Below are positions 1 to 7,155 of a stretch of DNA of 41,739 nt, one piece after another (positions within the stretch are counted from its first letter, which is position 1; the number at the start of each line of letters is the position of its first letter). The notes beneath the pieces were generated by a model. It saw nothing but the letters and a program-made list of their open reading frames with translations, was not told the origin of the DNA and made no database searches. The translations under genes were made by a program, and so were the position numbers. This stretch comes from Candidatus Kerfeldbacteria bacterium (lineage in GTDB: Bacteria; Patescibacteriota; Patescibacteriia; UBA9570): NCBI GenBank assembly GCA_016182495.1, contig JACPGK010000001.1:1-41739 (forward strand), read 5' to 3'.

Positions 1-135
1 GCAGAGATTCAAGCTGTATTGATGAGTGTAGTACAAACATTGGCCTTACGAGGTAAGTCTATTATGGATACCCTGCCCAAACTCTTGGCTGTACCGGCTC
101 AACGGTATGCGGTAGTACTGGATAAAGGTGAATAG
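1..135 (+). CDS. C-terminal end of an unidentified gene (partial)
   Basis: An open frame runs in from the window edge for 44 codons and stops with TAG at 133-135. The visible tail ends QRYAVVLDKGE. The segment MSVVQTLALRGKSIMDTLPK vaguely recalls C-terminal regions of transposases with a helical end, but no catalytic motif is visible, so this is not assigned. It ends 15 bases before the promoter of the tRNA-Asn leader and is therefore a separate unit. If it is a transposase, the tRNA locus is flanked by a mobile element. Confidence 0.5.
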   Translation, partial: AEIQAVLMSVVQTLALRGKSIMDTLPKLLAVPAQRYAVVLDKGE

Positions 136-150
136 TTACGCAACGTGATA

Positions 151-179
151 TTGACAATAACCGACCACTACGCTATCAT
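151..179 (+). promoter_or_regulatory. Strong promoter of the tRNA-Asn leader
   Basis: TTGACA (151-156), a 17-base spacer and TATCAT (174-179) form a near-consensus housekeeping promoter. Transcription would start near 186, only about 4 bases before the ATG at 190. The leader ORF would therefore be read from an almost leaderless transcript, as for several other genes in this window. Confidence 0.75.
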
Positions 180-189
180 TCAATTAGGT

Positions 190-249
190 ATGCATTGCTA
201 CTGCAATAATAATTTGAATCACAATCCAAACCAGCACGCGGCTGGCTGA
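190..249 (+). CDS. Asparagine-rich leader peptide upstream of tRNA-Asn
   Basis: This 19-codon ORF reads MHCYCNNNLNHNPNQHAAG and stops with TGA at 247-249. Six of its 19 codons are Asn: AAT at 205-213 in a run of three, then AAT 217, AAT 223 and AAC 229. It starts a few bases after the inferred transcription start and overlaps the first two segments of a hairpin series ending in a terminator, directly upstream of tRNA-Asn(GTT). This is the architecture of an attenuator leader peptide such as those of his, trp or phe operons, in which a ribosome stalled on scarce aminoacyl-tRNA decides which hairpin forms. Its role is inferred from layout only; translation is not shown. Confidence 0.6.
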   Translation: MHCYCNNNLNHNPNQHAAG

Positions 250-292
250 TTCACTTATTCTAGATTGCATCTTGCATATACACACAGCCAGC
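231..292 (+). promoter_or_regulatory. Competing hairpins (anti-antiterminator and antiterminator)
   Basis: Segment 1 CCAGC (231-235) pairs with GCTGG (241-245) across a 5-base loop. Segment 2 GCTGGCTG (241-248) pairs without mismatch over 8 bp with segment 3 CAGCCAGC (285-292). Segment 3 also supplies the left arm of the terminator (287-293). The 1:2, 2:3 and 3:4 pairings are therefore mutually exclusive. Segment 1 lies inside the leader ORF just after its Asn codons, and segment 2 ends within the stop codon, which is the geometry expected of ribosome-mediated attenuation. Confidence 0.6.
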
Positions 293-314
293 GTTCCCGC
301 TGGCCGCGTTTTTT
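287..314 (+). terminator. Rho-independent terminator before tRNA-Asn
   Basis: GCCAGCG (287-293) and CGCTGGC (298-304) form a perfect 7-bp GC-rich stem with a TTCC loop. After CGCG comes a run of six T (309-314). It lies 13 bases before the first base of tRNA-Asn and after the leader ORF. No promoter is visible between terminator and tRNA, so the tRNA would be transcribed by read-through of this terminator. Confidence 0.75.
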
Positions 315-327
315 ATTTAGAAACTCT

Positions 328-403
328 TCTGGGATAGTTGAGCTGGTACAACGCTGCCCTGTTAAGGTGGATATCGCAGGTTCGAATCCTGCTCCCAGAG
401 CCA
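328..403 (+). tRNA. tRNA-Asn (anticodon GTT)
   Basis: A complete cloverleaf folds by eye. The acceptor stem TCTGGGA (328-334) pairs perfectly with TCCCAGA (393-399). The D stem is GTTG/CAAC (337-340, 349-352). The anticodon stem is 354-358/366-370 with loop CTGTTAA, giving anticodon GTT at 361-363. The T stem is GCAGG/CCTGC with loop TTCGAAT. The discriminator is G400 and CCA (401-403) is encoded. It sits directly behind the attenuator-like leader and has no promoter of its own that I can see. Confidence 0.95.
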
Positions 404-424
404 ATGATCCCATTTTGGGATTAT
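404..424. repeat. Inverted repeat between tRNA-Asn and the XRE gene
   Basis: ATCCCA (407-412) and TGGGAT (416-421) are perfect inverted repeats around TTT, and pairing extends outward to 404/424 through one G-T pair. No T-run follows, so it is not a convincing terminator. Its place just upstream of the XRE-family regulator suggests an operator for that protein or an RNA processing hairpin after the tRNA. Confidence 0.45.
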
Positions 425-454
425 ACCACAATAGGATATATGATATAAACAAGT

Positions 455-676
455 ATGAACAAGTCAGTGTACTCAAAAGACTATAAGGAAATCATAGAAC
501 GCTTGAAAAAGGCGCGTGTTGAAGCCGACCTGTCGCAACAGGCAGTAGCTGACAAACTGGGCAAGCCACAATCCTATATCTCAAAAATAGAATCCGGCGA
601 AAGACGGCTTGATGTTGCTGAAATGAAAAAGTTTGTAGCGATTTACAATAAGCCAGCCGATTATTTTTTGGAATAA
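455..676 (+). CDS. XRE-family HTH transcriptional regulator
   Basis: This 73-residue protein is essentially one Cro/C1-type helix-turn-helix domain. The segment LSQQAVADKLGKPQSYISKI gives helices 2 and 3, followed by the typical ESGERRLDVAEMKKFVAIY. It probably binds DNA as a dimer; an inverted repeat lies upstream at 404-424. Two bases separate its stop from the next start at 679, so the two genes are probably co-transcribed. Its size and position beside a DNA methyltransferase fit a controller (C) protein of a type II restriction-modification system, but XRE proteins this small also serve toxin-antitoxin and phage functions. Confidence 0.85.
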   Translation: MNKSVYSKDYKEIIERLKKARVEADLSQQAVADKLGKPQSYISKIESGERRLDVAEMKKFVAIYNKPADYFLE

Positions 677-678
677 CC

Positions 679-1268
679 ATGTATAAATATAAACATCCAA
701 AGCCAATTATCGTAAAACTCACTGACGAGTTAGGTTTTAAATTGAGACAAAAAGCGGCAGAGTACATCGCCGCTAATCAAAACCGAACAGACAAAGAAAA
801 TGGATACTTTACATCTGCGGGTGGGTATCAAAAAAGCGGGTAACAAATGAAGGTGTTTATCTGCCACGCGGTTCTCTAACTGAACAAGGAAAAACTTGGT
901 TTACATATCGCGGACAAGAGATAGAATTTTACAACCGCAACCTCAATGGATTGCAGAATATTGAGGACTTATTGAGCGTTGAGTCTGCGGATGTAGAAAA
1001 AGATAAAAAGCACAAAGGTGATCTAAACCTCACTTCTGTTGATGCCGTGAGAATTGCCTACGATCTTATTGGTCGGGGTGTGCTTTCCGAGAAGCATCTC
1101 GCATTTGTCCAAAAAGAAACCGACATAGATAAAATAGTGAAGCCGATTTTGCATTCAAACCAGTATTTTCATCTTTTGAAGTGGCTCAAAGAGCAGGGCG
1201 CGCTGACTAATGCTGAAATTGAAAAAGCGCGGCAAGTTCTTCAAGAGGAGCCGTATAGCGGAATCTAA
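679..1268 (+). pseudogene. Frameshifted gene of unknown function, possible restriction endonuclease
   Basis: An ATG at 679 opens a frame that stops at 841-843 after 54 codons. The -1 frame then continues without a stop to TAA at 1266-1268. Crossing at the A6 run (830-835), for example with one added A, gives a single protein of about 196 residues. The start follows the XRE stop by 2 bases, and the 3' end overlaps the end of the convergent methyltransferase by 2 bases. I do not recognise the family; no clear PD-(D/E)XK or HNH signature is visible. The C-terminal part is helical and charged (FVQKETDIDKIVKPIL). Restriction enzymes are poorly conserved, so an endonuclease role is possible from context only. 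The frameshift may be real decay, slippage on the A-run, or an assembly error. Confidence 0.6.
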
Positions 1269-2359
1269 AACAGCTTTAATTTATTGCTCTCTGCTTTGTA
1301 TTGAGCTTCAGCTTTTTTGATACGTTGTTTAGAAACTTCCACATAATCAACTTTGTGCTTTTTGAAAAGGTAAACCTCTTTGTTCTTTTCAATCCCGACA
1401 AATTTTCTTCCCTCCAAAACTGCCGAAACAAGAAAACTTCCACTCCCGCAGGTGCTATCTAGCACGACATTCCCCTCTTTTGTGAAAGTTCGAACGAGAT
1501 ATCGTCCAAGTTCTACTGGCTTTTGTGTTGGATGATAAACCTCGCCTTCACTTTCGGCAGTTTTGAAATAGACGACGTCGGTAGGATACCTTTCGCCATT
1601 GCTTTTTACTTCAACAGTTTTGAAATCGCCGTAGCTCCCGGTTAGCTGATCTTTTCTGAAACCTTTATTGTAGGGTTCGCCATAAGTCATTTGTGGATTG
1701 TAGGCGGGCTGGTTTTTATAAAATATACAAACATCCTCGTGTTTACGAAGCGGTTGTTTTTTTGCATTAAGAAAATTTGTCGGTTTAGATTTTACCCAAG
1801 TTATTTTGTACTTAAAGAGTCTAGGATTGGAAAGCATTAGGTTTGCAGTAAATAGCCCTTGTCCAGTTAAAGTTATAACTCCGTTATCTTTAATAATCCG
1901 TTCATAGTGCGCCCAAAGTTGATCGAGGGGAATAACACTGTCCCAATGATTTTGTGTTGTGCCGTAGGGCAGATCGCACAAAATCATGTCTATCGATTTT
2001 GAGGGGATACCTTTCATTACCTCCAAACAATCACCCTCAATCACTTTATTTTCAAAGTGAGCGGTTGTTTTTTCGCTTTTTGTTGTTTTGGCCTTCGGCT
2101 CTTCTGTCTTAATATTTTTACGCAGATACCAAAGACAATAGGTATTTACCGGCAAGCCCTCTTGTTGTGCGCGTTGTTCAAGTTCTAGATAAGAATCCGT
2201 GCCGAGTAAGTTCCGCAATTCATTACTTCCAAAATCAGCTATGCTTTTATATAAATCATTATTCTTTGGACCAAAAGCCAAAATAAACCCTTTTGCTTTT
2301 GGGTTAGCTTCTTTATAGTCGGGAAAGTAAACTGCTTTAAAAATCTGATTGCTTGCCAT
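1265..2359 (-). CDS. DNA (adenine-N6/cytosine-N4) methyltransferase, beta class
   Basis: This 364-residue protein is a site-specific DNA methylase of the N6/N4-Mtase family. The catalytic motif IV is DLPYG at residues 129-133, the target-recognition region lies between about 190 and 270, HPTQKP (276-281) is motif X, and the SAM-binding motif I DSTCGSGSF is at 301-309. The order IV-TRD-X-I marks the beta class that includes M.HinfI. The first 100 residues are an extension I do not recognise. A -10 box (TATAAT on the minus strand, 2366-2371) ends 7 bases before the start codon, so the message is probably leaderless. With the XRE gene and the broken gene beside it, it is most likely the methylase of a decayed restriction-modification unit. 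The recognition site cannot be read from the sequence. Confidence 0.9.
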   Translation of the reverse strand: MASNQIFKAVYFPDYKEANPKAKGFILAFGPKNNDLYKSIADFGSNELRNLLGTDSYLELEQRAQQEGLPVNTYCLWYLRKNIKTEEPKAKTTKSEKTTAHFENKVIEGDCLEVMKGIPSKSIDMILCDLPYGTTQNHWDSVIPLDQLWAHYERIIKDNGVITLTGQGLFTANLMLSNPRLFKYKITWVKSKPTNFLNAKKQPLRKHEDVCIFYKNQPAYNPQMTYGEPYNKGFRKDQLTGSYGDFKTVEVKSNGERYPTDVVYFKTAESEGEVYHPTQKPVELGRYLVRTFTKEGNVVLDSTCGSGSFLVSAVLEGRKFVGIEKNKEVYLFKKHKVDYVEVSKQRIKKAEAQYKAESNKLKLF

Positions 2360-2365
2360 AGGTAT

Positions 2366-2371
2366 ATTATA
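2366..2371 (-). promoter_or_regulatory. -10 box of the methyltransferase gene
   Basis: TATAAT on the minus strand places the transcription start at about 2359, the A of the start codon. A weak -35-like TTTCAT lies at 2389-2394 with a 17-base spacer. The message would be leaderless. Confidence 0.5.
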
Positions 2372-2401
2372 ATATGATACCCACCAATATGAAAGTCCTA
2401 T

Positions 2402-2410
2402 TTATCCACA
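2402..2410 (+). promoter_or_regulatory. DnaA-box-like sequence
   Basis: TTATCCACA is an exact match to the consensus DnaA box. It lies in the 268-base non-coding stretch between the methyltransferase and helicase genes, just upstream of the methyltransferase promoter. Two more exact matches lie in other intergenic regions of this window (11713 and 16309). Confidence 0.45.
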
Positions 2411-2560
2411 TTTCTTGTTATTATGTAAGTCATAATGGCAATTCCAGATTCTGACTATTTTGTAGAAGAGTAGCCGCTGATTTTTTCAAAAAAGAAAGCA
2501 CCGTCTCCTTTGCCCCAGAAAAATAGCGGCGGGGCGCATCATTTCAGATTTCGCTCTTTA

Positions 2561-2592
2561 CCCTTCCGTAGCTTTACGCGAAGGAGGGTTTT
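2561..2592 (+). terminator. Imperfect hairpin with short T-run
   Basis: CCCTTCCGTA (2561-2570) pairs with TACGCGAAGGAGGG (2575-2588), with bulges at 2579 and 2585, around a GCTT loop; TTTT follows. No plus-strand gene ends nearby, so its use is unclear. The rest of 2360-2627 holds no ORF I would support. Confidence 0.35.
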
Positions 2593-2627
2593 AATTCGGG
2601 AGCCAATAAACTAGATACGAACTTTTT

Positions 2628-5600
2628 TTAGCGAAAATCCGAACGCTGAATTTCGCAATAACGACAATCACCACACATGCTATCGGCTGAAAAATCTAAA
2701 AAGGCCAAGCTAGTAATGGCATCGTACACCCGCCGGATTTCATCACGTATGGTAGTAATGGCATCATCGCTAAAGATAAATTGTTTCCGAATAAACTGAC
2801 CAGTGTGTTTGCTGGGTTGAATAAAATGCACTTCCCCCGATATCGCCGTATAGCCAAATTGTTTGGCGCCATCGCATAATAATTTATAAAACAACAATTG
2901 GCGATAATACGCTCCGGTCGGGCTCAACTGTGAGGCTTTATTATCAGAATTACCGGTTTTATAATCTACTACCTGAACCGTTTTATCAGCTTCAGATACT
3001 ATCTCGATGCGATCAATTTTTCCTACCAGTGGTACATGGTCAATCATTACATTGTAATTGGTAAAATCTTTTTCCACTATTAACGGCCGTAAAAAATCTT
3101 TATGATACTGTTTGTAATAGGCCGTTAAAATTATTTTACCAAAGGCTAGAGTATCGCGTTGCTGTTTGGTACTCAATACTTGTCGCTGCAGCACTTGGGT
3201 AAACTGTTCAATCAACCAGCGCCCTGGTGGTACTTTACCTTGCTCGGCAGTAGTACTAGCCAGCCGCCGTAAGGCTTCGTGCACAGCCGTTCCAAATGAA
3301 AAGGCGCGCGTATTTACTTCTGGCACGTGCAGTAAATGACGGTAATAAAATTGGCGCGGACATTCCAAATACGTATTCAAATGGGTAGCACTCAAAGCAT
3401 AGTCACGCACCATAGCAGCTACATAATCACGCTCGGCCACAGTGGTAGTTGCAGCTGGCACAAACTGAAGGCTGGTATGTAACCGCTCCACCACGGCTTG
3501 TTCAACATCAGTAGTATCAATAGCTTGAATGCAATCAGGGGATAATTCTTGCACAAAAATAGCTGGCATGGTAGTGCGGCTACTGCCATAGTTTTTGGCA
3601 TAGGTAATATATACCTGCTGTTTGGCACGAGTGAGGGCGACATAAAATAACCGACGTTCATCTTCGTTACGCATCAATTTTTCTAGACCCCGTTCCACTT
3701 GTAAAATACCAGACGGCAGTTTAATTTTGGCACGGTCGGGCACATTCCCCCAATGCCGGTCAATACATTTCATAATAAACACATGCTCAAATTCTAAACC
3801 TTTAGCCCGGTGAGCAGTGAGTAATTGCACAGCTGCCCGTTGGCTGGGCAAAGTTTGTTCTGGAATGGCCAGGGCATGCTGCTTTAATAAGCTGATATAC
3901 TCAACAAACTGTTCAGGTGTAACATCTGGTTGCTGGCGGTTCAAACCGCGTACCTCTGCTAACCAACTATTCAACCGATTCAATAACTCCACAGCATTCG
4001 GCTGCTGCATGATCCAATGTACAATGCCAGCCTCGTTAAGCAACTGGTCCATAAAATCAAGCAAGGCACTATGTACACTATTTTTTCGCCACTGCACTAA
4101 CTGCTTAGCCAGGTTTAAAAATGGGGTTGGCCGGGTAATACCAGCCGCGGTTAATTGATCAACTGAATTGATTAACTCAAATAAATTAATTTTGTGTTGA
4201 TAACTGTGCCGCACTAACCGCGTTAGAGCTAATGGTTCGAATCCCCACCATTGAGCATGTAATAATTGAAACAAATCGGCTTCGTTATGTGGCGTTCCTA
4301 ACCAATGCAGTAACGCCATCAGTTGTTGTATCAGTGGATCGTGTAATACATTACGACCAGCCGCCACTTGAAATGGAATATTTAATTTTGTCAGCCACTG
4401 CATTAATTCATGCACATCGGCATTATTGCGATAAATAATGGCAATATCATTGGCCAATATACCCTGCTGTACTAGCTGCTGCACTTGTCGGCTAATCCAA
4501 AATAATTCGGTGCTGGCATCATCAAATTCACCCACGGCTATAGGCTGACTGGTTAATTGTCGCGCCGCGGTGAGTTGTTGTTGAATTTGCGGTAACACCG
4601 CGCTTAAACTGTACTGATTATGGCCAATCACTGATTCGGCGGCAGTGAGAATGGTTTGCTGACTGCGATAGTTATCTTGTAAAGAAATAATTTTTGTATC
4701 ACTGCCGTATAACTGATAAAAAAATAAAATATTCTCTAGCGAAGCACCTTGAAAACGGTAAATTGACTGACGATCATCGCCCACCACAAAAATATTTGGC
4801 TGTTCTACAGCACTGCCTAATAACCGAACAATTTCATTTTGGGCACCGTTAGTATCTTGGTACTCATCCACCAAAATATATTGATACAATTCTTGATACT
4901 CGGCTAGTAAAGCAGGGTTATCCTGCCAAGCCTTCACCACAAACAGCAGCATATCTTCGTAATCATATCGTCCGCGTTGGTGTAGCTGTGCCTGATAGCG
5001 CTGGTACACCTCGGTAAGGGCTTGTTGCTTGAGTATATTTTTTAACAGTGTTTGATAAAAACTCTTGATTTCTCGATGCAAGGTGACACAACTATCAACA
5101 CTGGGTGGATAATATTTAAACAAACTTAACACATCTTGCAGCAAGGCGCTGGGGTGTTTGGCAGTGGTTAATTTTTTTTCTAGTTTGGTGCAATCAGCCA
5201 AAGTAATACTACGAGCTGGGCATTCAATGAATTTGGTCAGTACCGCACCATACTGTTGCTGAAATTGCGTCACATCGTGTAATAACCGCTGATATTTTTC
5301 GACAGTAATATTTTCTCGTTTCAAGGTTTGAATGGCGCGCGATAAATCGCTAATGTAATAGTACGGAGCGGCAAATGGCTTCAACACACTATCAGTTGGC
5401 AAGGCATCGAGCACTTCTCTGAATACAGATATTCGTTCAATATCGCTCAATGGTGCTAAATCATAAGCGAATAAAAACTGTTCGGGATGATCCTGAATCA
5501 CTTCATTACAAAAAGAATGGAAGGTATGAATTTTAACATAGTAGGCTGGCTGTCCAATCATAGCCAACAAGCGTTGGCGCATGGCTGTTACCCCAGTTTC

Positions 5601-5804
5601 GGTAAAGGTGAGGCATAAAATATTACTTGGCTCCAAATCAGTGGTTTGCAATAACCGAGCAATGCGCAAGGCAATAATTTGGGTTTTGCCAGTACCAGCG
5701 CCGGCCAATACAATAAAAGGACCAGTATTGTGATTCACGGCGGCCCGCTGGGCTGAATTTAATAATTGATAGTGAACGGCAAAATCGCCGCTGGCTTTAG
5801 GCAT
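2628..5804 (-). CDS. UvrD/AddA-type helicase fused to a RecB-family nuclease
   Basis: This 1,058-residue superfamily 1A helicase-nuclease probably processes DNA ends or damaged DNA. Walker A is GAGTGKT (35-41). VDEYQDT is motif II, GDDRQSIYRFQGA motif III, NYRSQQ motif IV, TAHRAKGLEFE motif V and RRLFYVALTRAK motif VI. The C-terminal 250 residues hold a PD-(D/E)XK nuclease: LNTYLECPRQFYYR, then VVDYKTGN with the catalytic D and K. A terminal CGDCRYC cluster (C1044, C1047, C1050) with the Cys of ECPRQF could hold an Fe-S cluster as in AddB. The combination resembles AddAB functions merged in one chain. The start overlaps the stop of the upstream small gene by 8 bases, so translation is probably coupled. 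Confidence 0.92.
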   Translation of the reverse strand: MPKASGDFAVHYQLLNSAQRAAVNHNTGPFIVLAGAGTGKTQIIALRIARLLQTTDLEPSNILCLTFTETGVTAMRQRLLAMIGQPAYYVKIHTFHSFCNEVIQDHPEQFLFAYDLAPLSDIERISVFREVLDALPTDSVLKPFAAPYYYISDLSRAIQTLKRENITVEKYQRLLHDVTQFQQQYGAVLTKFIECPARSITLADCTKLEKKLTTAKHPSALLQDVLSLFKYYPPSVDSCVTLHREIKSFYQTLLKNILKQQALTEVYQRYQAQLHQRGRYDYEDMLLFVVKAWQDNPALLAEYQELYQYILVDEYQDTNGAQNEIVRLLGSAVEQPNIFVVGDDRQSIYRFQGASLENILFFYQLYGSDTKIISLQDNYRSQQTILTAAESVIGHNQYSLSAVLPQIQQQLTAARQLTSQPIAVGEFDDASTELFWISRQVQQLVQQGILANDIAIIYRNNADVHELMQWLTKLNIPFQVAAGRNVLHDPLIQQLMALLHWLGTPHNEADLFQLLHAQWWGFEPLALTRLVRHSYQHKINLFELINSVDQLTAAGITRPTPFLNLAKQLVQWRKNSVHSALLDFMDQLLNEAGIVHWIMQQPNAVELLNRLNSWLAEVRGLNRQQPDVTPEQFVEYISLLKQHALAIPEQTLPSQRAAVQLLTAHRAKGLEFEHVFIMKCIDRHWGNVPDRAKIKLPSGILQVERGLEKLMRNEDERRLFYVALTRAKQQVYITYAKNYGSSRTTMPAIFVQELSPDCIQAIDTTDVEQAVVERLHTSLQFVPAATTTVAERDYVAAMVRDYALSATHLNTYLECPRQFYYRHLLHVPEVNTRAFSFGTAVHEALRRLASTTAEQGKVPPGRWLIEQFTQVLQRQVLSTKQQRDTLAFGKIILTAYYKQYHKDFLRPLIVEKDFTNYNVMIDHVPLVGKIDRIEIVSEADKTVQVVDYKTGNSDNKASQLSPTGAYYRQLLFYKLLCDGAKQFGYTAISGEVHFIQPSKHTGQFIRKQFIFSDDAITTIRDEIRRVYDAITSLAFLDFSADSMCGDCRYCEIQRSDFR

Positions 5805-6159
5805 TAAACGTGACAGTCACGTTACAAAAATCTCTGGTTTTCGGCTCAACAATATCAACCATTGGGTGATAGTGCTTAAAGGCACTGGCAATGCGCTGGC
5901 CGAGAGTAACGGCTAAACGTTTATTGTTGAGTTTATAAACCGTGGTACCGCCAACTGTTTGCATGACGATGAGATTGGTTTTGCTGCGAGAGTAATTTTT
6001 GATAGTGTTGGCAATTAAATGCAACAAATCGGCCTGATTTTTAACCGTTGTACTATTCACTAATTTTACGGTGCTCACTGCAGTATCATGATCGCGATCA
6101 CGTACCCGTAAGGCTTTTATTTGCAGCGAGCGTTGCCCGCGAATGGTTGTGCCTGACAT
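5797..6159 (-). CDS. Hypothetical protein co-transcribed with the helicase-nuclease
   Basis: A 120-residue basic protein of unknown function (start MSGTTIRGQRSLQIKALRVR). It has no membrane segment or cysteine pair and looks like a small mixed alpha/beta fold; TNLIVMQTVGGTTVYKLNNK could be a strand-turn-strand. Its stop overlaps the helicase start by 8 bases, which points to a joint role in DNA repair. The start at 6159 is supported by a good promoter whose inferred +1 is the start codon itself. I do not recognise the family. Confidence 0.7.
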   Translation of the reverse strand: MSGTTIRGQRSLQIKALRVRDRDHDTAVSTVKLVNSTTVKNQADLLHLIANTIKNYSRSKTNLIVMQTVGGTTVYKLNNKRLAVTLGQRIASAFKHYHPMVDIVEPKTRDFCNVTVTFNA

Positions 6160-6392
6160 AGAGATAGTGTAACAGAAAAAGTAATAGTATTCAATATAAA
6201 GGATCGCCTCCCCTTTTGATCATTGTCGTAACCATGAGTACGCGTCACAGATCGCTGCTTTGCGGCCTGATCAGTTCTTCGAGGAAAACTATGTCCTTCT
6301 TTACAATGCTTTCGTTGGCTCCTACTGTGTTCTTTAGTACCAGAACAATAAGGGCAGGTGTCATCAAAAGAAATATTCAGGGTCGTCGACAT
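6117..6392 (-). pseudogene. Truncated zinc-finger-like gene in the foreign block
   Basis: From ATG 6392 the frame reads MSTTLNISFDDTCPYCSG with a CPYC pair and a later HCKEGH, suggesting a small zinc-binding domain. AAGGAG lies about 8 bases before the start. After about 60 codons the reading frame leaves the GC-rich block near 6200 and runs through the host promoter into the helicase-companion gene before stopping at 6117. The native C-terminus is therefore missing. I do not recognise the family. The opposite-strand reading of 6216-6464 has no start signal and looks like a shadow. Confidence 0.4.
6166..6194 (-). promoter_or_regulatory. Leaderless promoter of the helicase operon
   Basis: On the minus strand, TTGAAT (6189-6194), 17 bases and TACACT (6166-6171) put +1 at about 6159, the first base of the start codon. 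No Shine-Dalgarno sequence is present. The edge of the foreign block at about 6200 lies just beyond the -35 box, so the insertion left the promoter intact. Confidence 0.65.
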
Positions 6393-7155
6393 AGCGAACA
6401 TCTCCTTGCCCTAACCGACGGGTTATGGACTAAAGGATACGTTAACAATAACTCATTCGATTGACAAGTAGGCTGATGTTCTGAAACAATGCCCGCCGGA
6501 GGAAAGTTGAATGCGTGACCTGATAACCATGTTGATTGGGTTGCGAATCACAGTGAAATGGATGATCATCACCCTGTGGCGGTTTGTTACGGGTGGTGAT
6601 GTTAGTACCTGTGCCTATAGCTGGGCCAAACAAGGCGTACAGCAAAGTTTCAGCCGCCTTGGGGTTGAAACTGAAGTGCAGCTGAATGGCGAGCTGCCAC
6701 CGGCCAATTGGCACATAGTGGCCTTTGGCAATCACCCTCATACCTCGGCCGTGTTTAAGTACGTCGAGGTGGTGGTTGATAGCTTTGGCCAACGCCCCTT
6801 TAAGCCAACGGGCCGAAAAGGCTTGTTGATCGGCTGGGGCTTGCGAGCCATTGGCGGTATTTTGCTCAACCGGGATGTACCTAAAAAAGCCCGGCGTGAG
6901 CTAAAGCATGGCCTGACCAAAATCAACCAAGCATCCCTGGTGACCATCTTCTGTGATGGTCGCAGGTTTCGTCGGCTGCGCCTGGCCAAAGAGCGCGAGC
7001 GGATGCTGAAGGAAGGCAAGCATGCTTTCCGGTGGCAACGCTACACTTTGCGACCCAAGGTAGGCGGCCTGGCTGATTTGTGCGACAGCTTGCCGGCCGA
7101 ACGCACGGCCTATTTCCGCGTAACGGTAACGTTTACCCGCTTCACTAAAACGGTG
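6205..7155. other. Foreign GC-richer block with two truncated divergent genes
   Basis: Between about 6205 and 7155 the DNA becomes clearly richer in G and C than its flanks, and both genes inside start with textbook Shine-Dalgarno sequences that native genes here lack. The two genes diverge from a central promoter region (6393-6510) and each runs off the end of the block into AT-rich host sequence. No terminal inverted repeats or target duplication could be found by eye, so the mode of insertion is unknown. The edges are estimates. A chimeric join in the assembly is an alternative. Confidence 0.6.
6461..6503 (+). promoter_or_regulatory. Promoter and SD of the acyltransferase-like gene
   Basis: TTGACA (6461-6466), 18 bases and AACAAT (6485-6490) make a good housekeeping promoter. 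GGAGGA (6498-6503) lies 7 bases before the ATG at 6511. Such a strong SD is foreign to most genes in this window. Confidence 0.6.

Noticed and set aside
400-2607. Direct repeat GAGCCAAT at the tRNA-Asn 3' end and at 2600-2607 as attachment sites of an island
   Set aside because: Eight bases are too short to support site-specific integration, and no integrase gene is present.
4229-4246. GGTTCGAATCC, like the T-loop of a tRNA
   Set aside because: It lies inside the helicase-nuclease coding region and no cloverleaf can be built around it.
6216-6464. Plus-strand 82-codon ORF in the foreign block
   Set aside because: It has no SD, while the opposite-strand reading has AAGGAG before its ATG and a CxxC motif.
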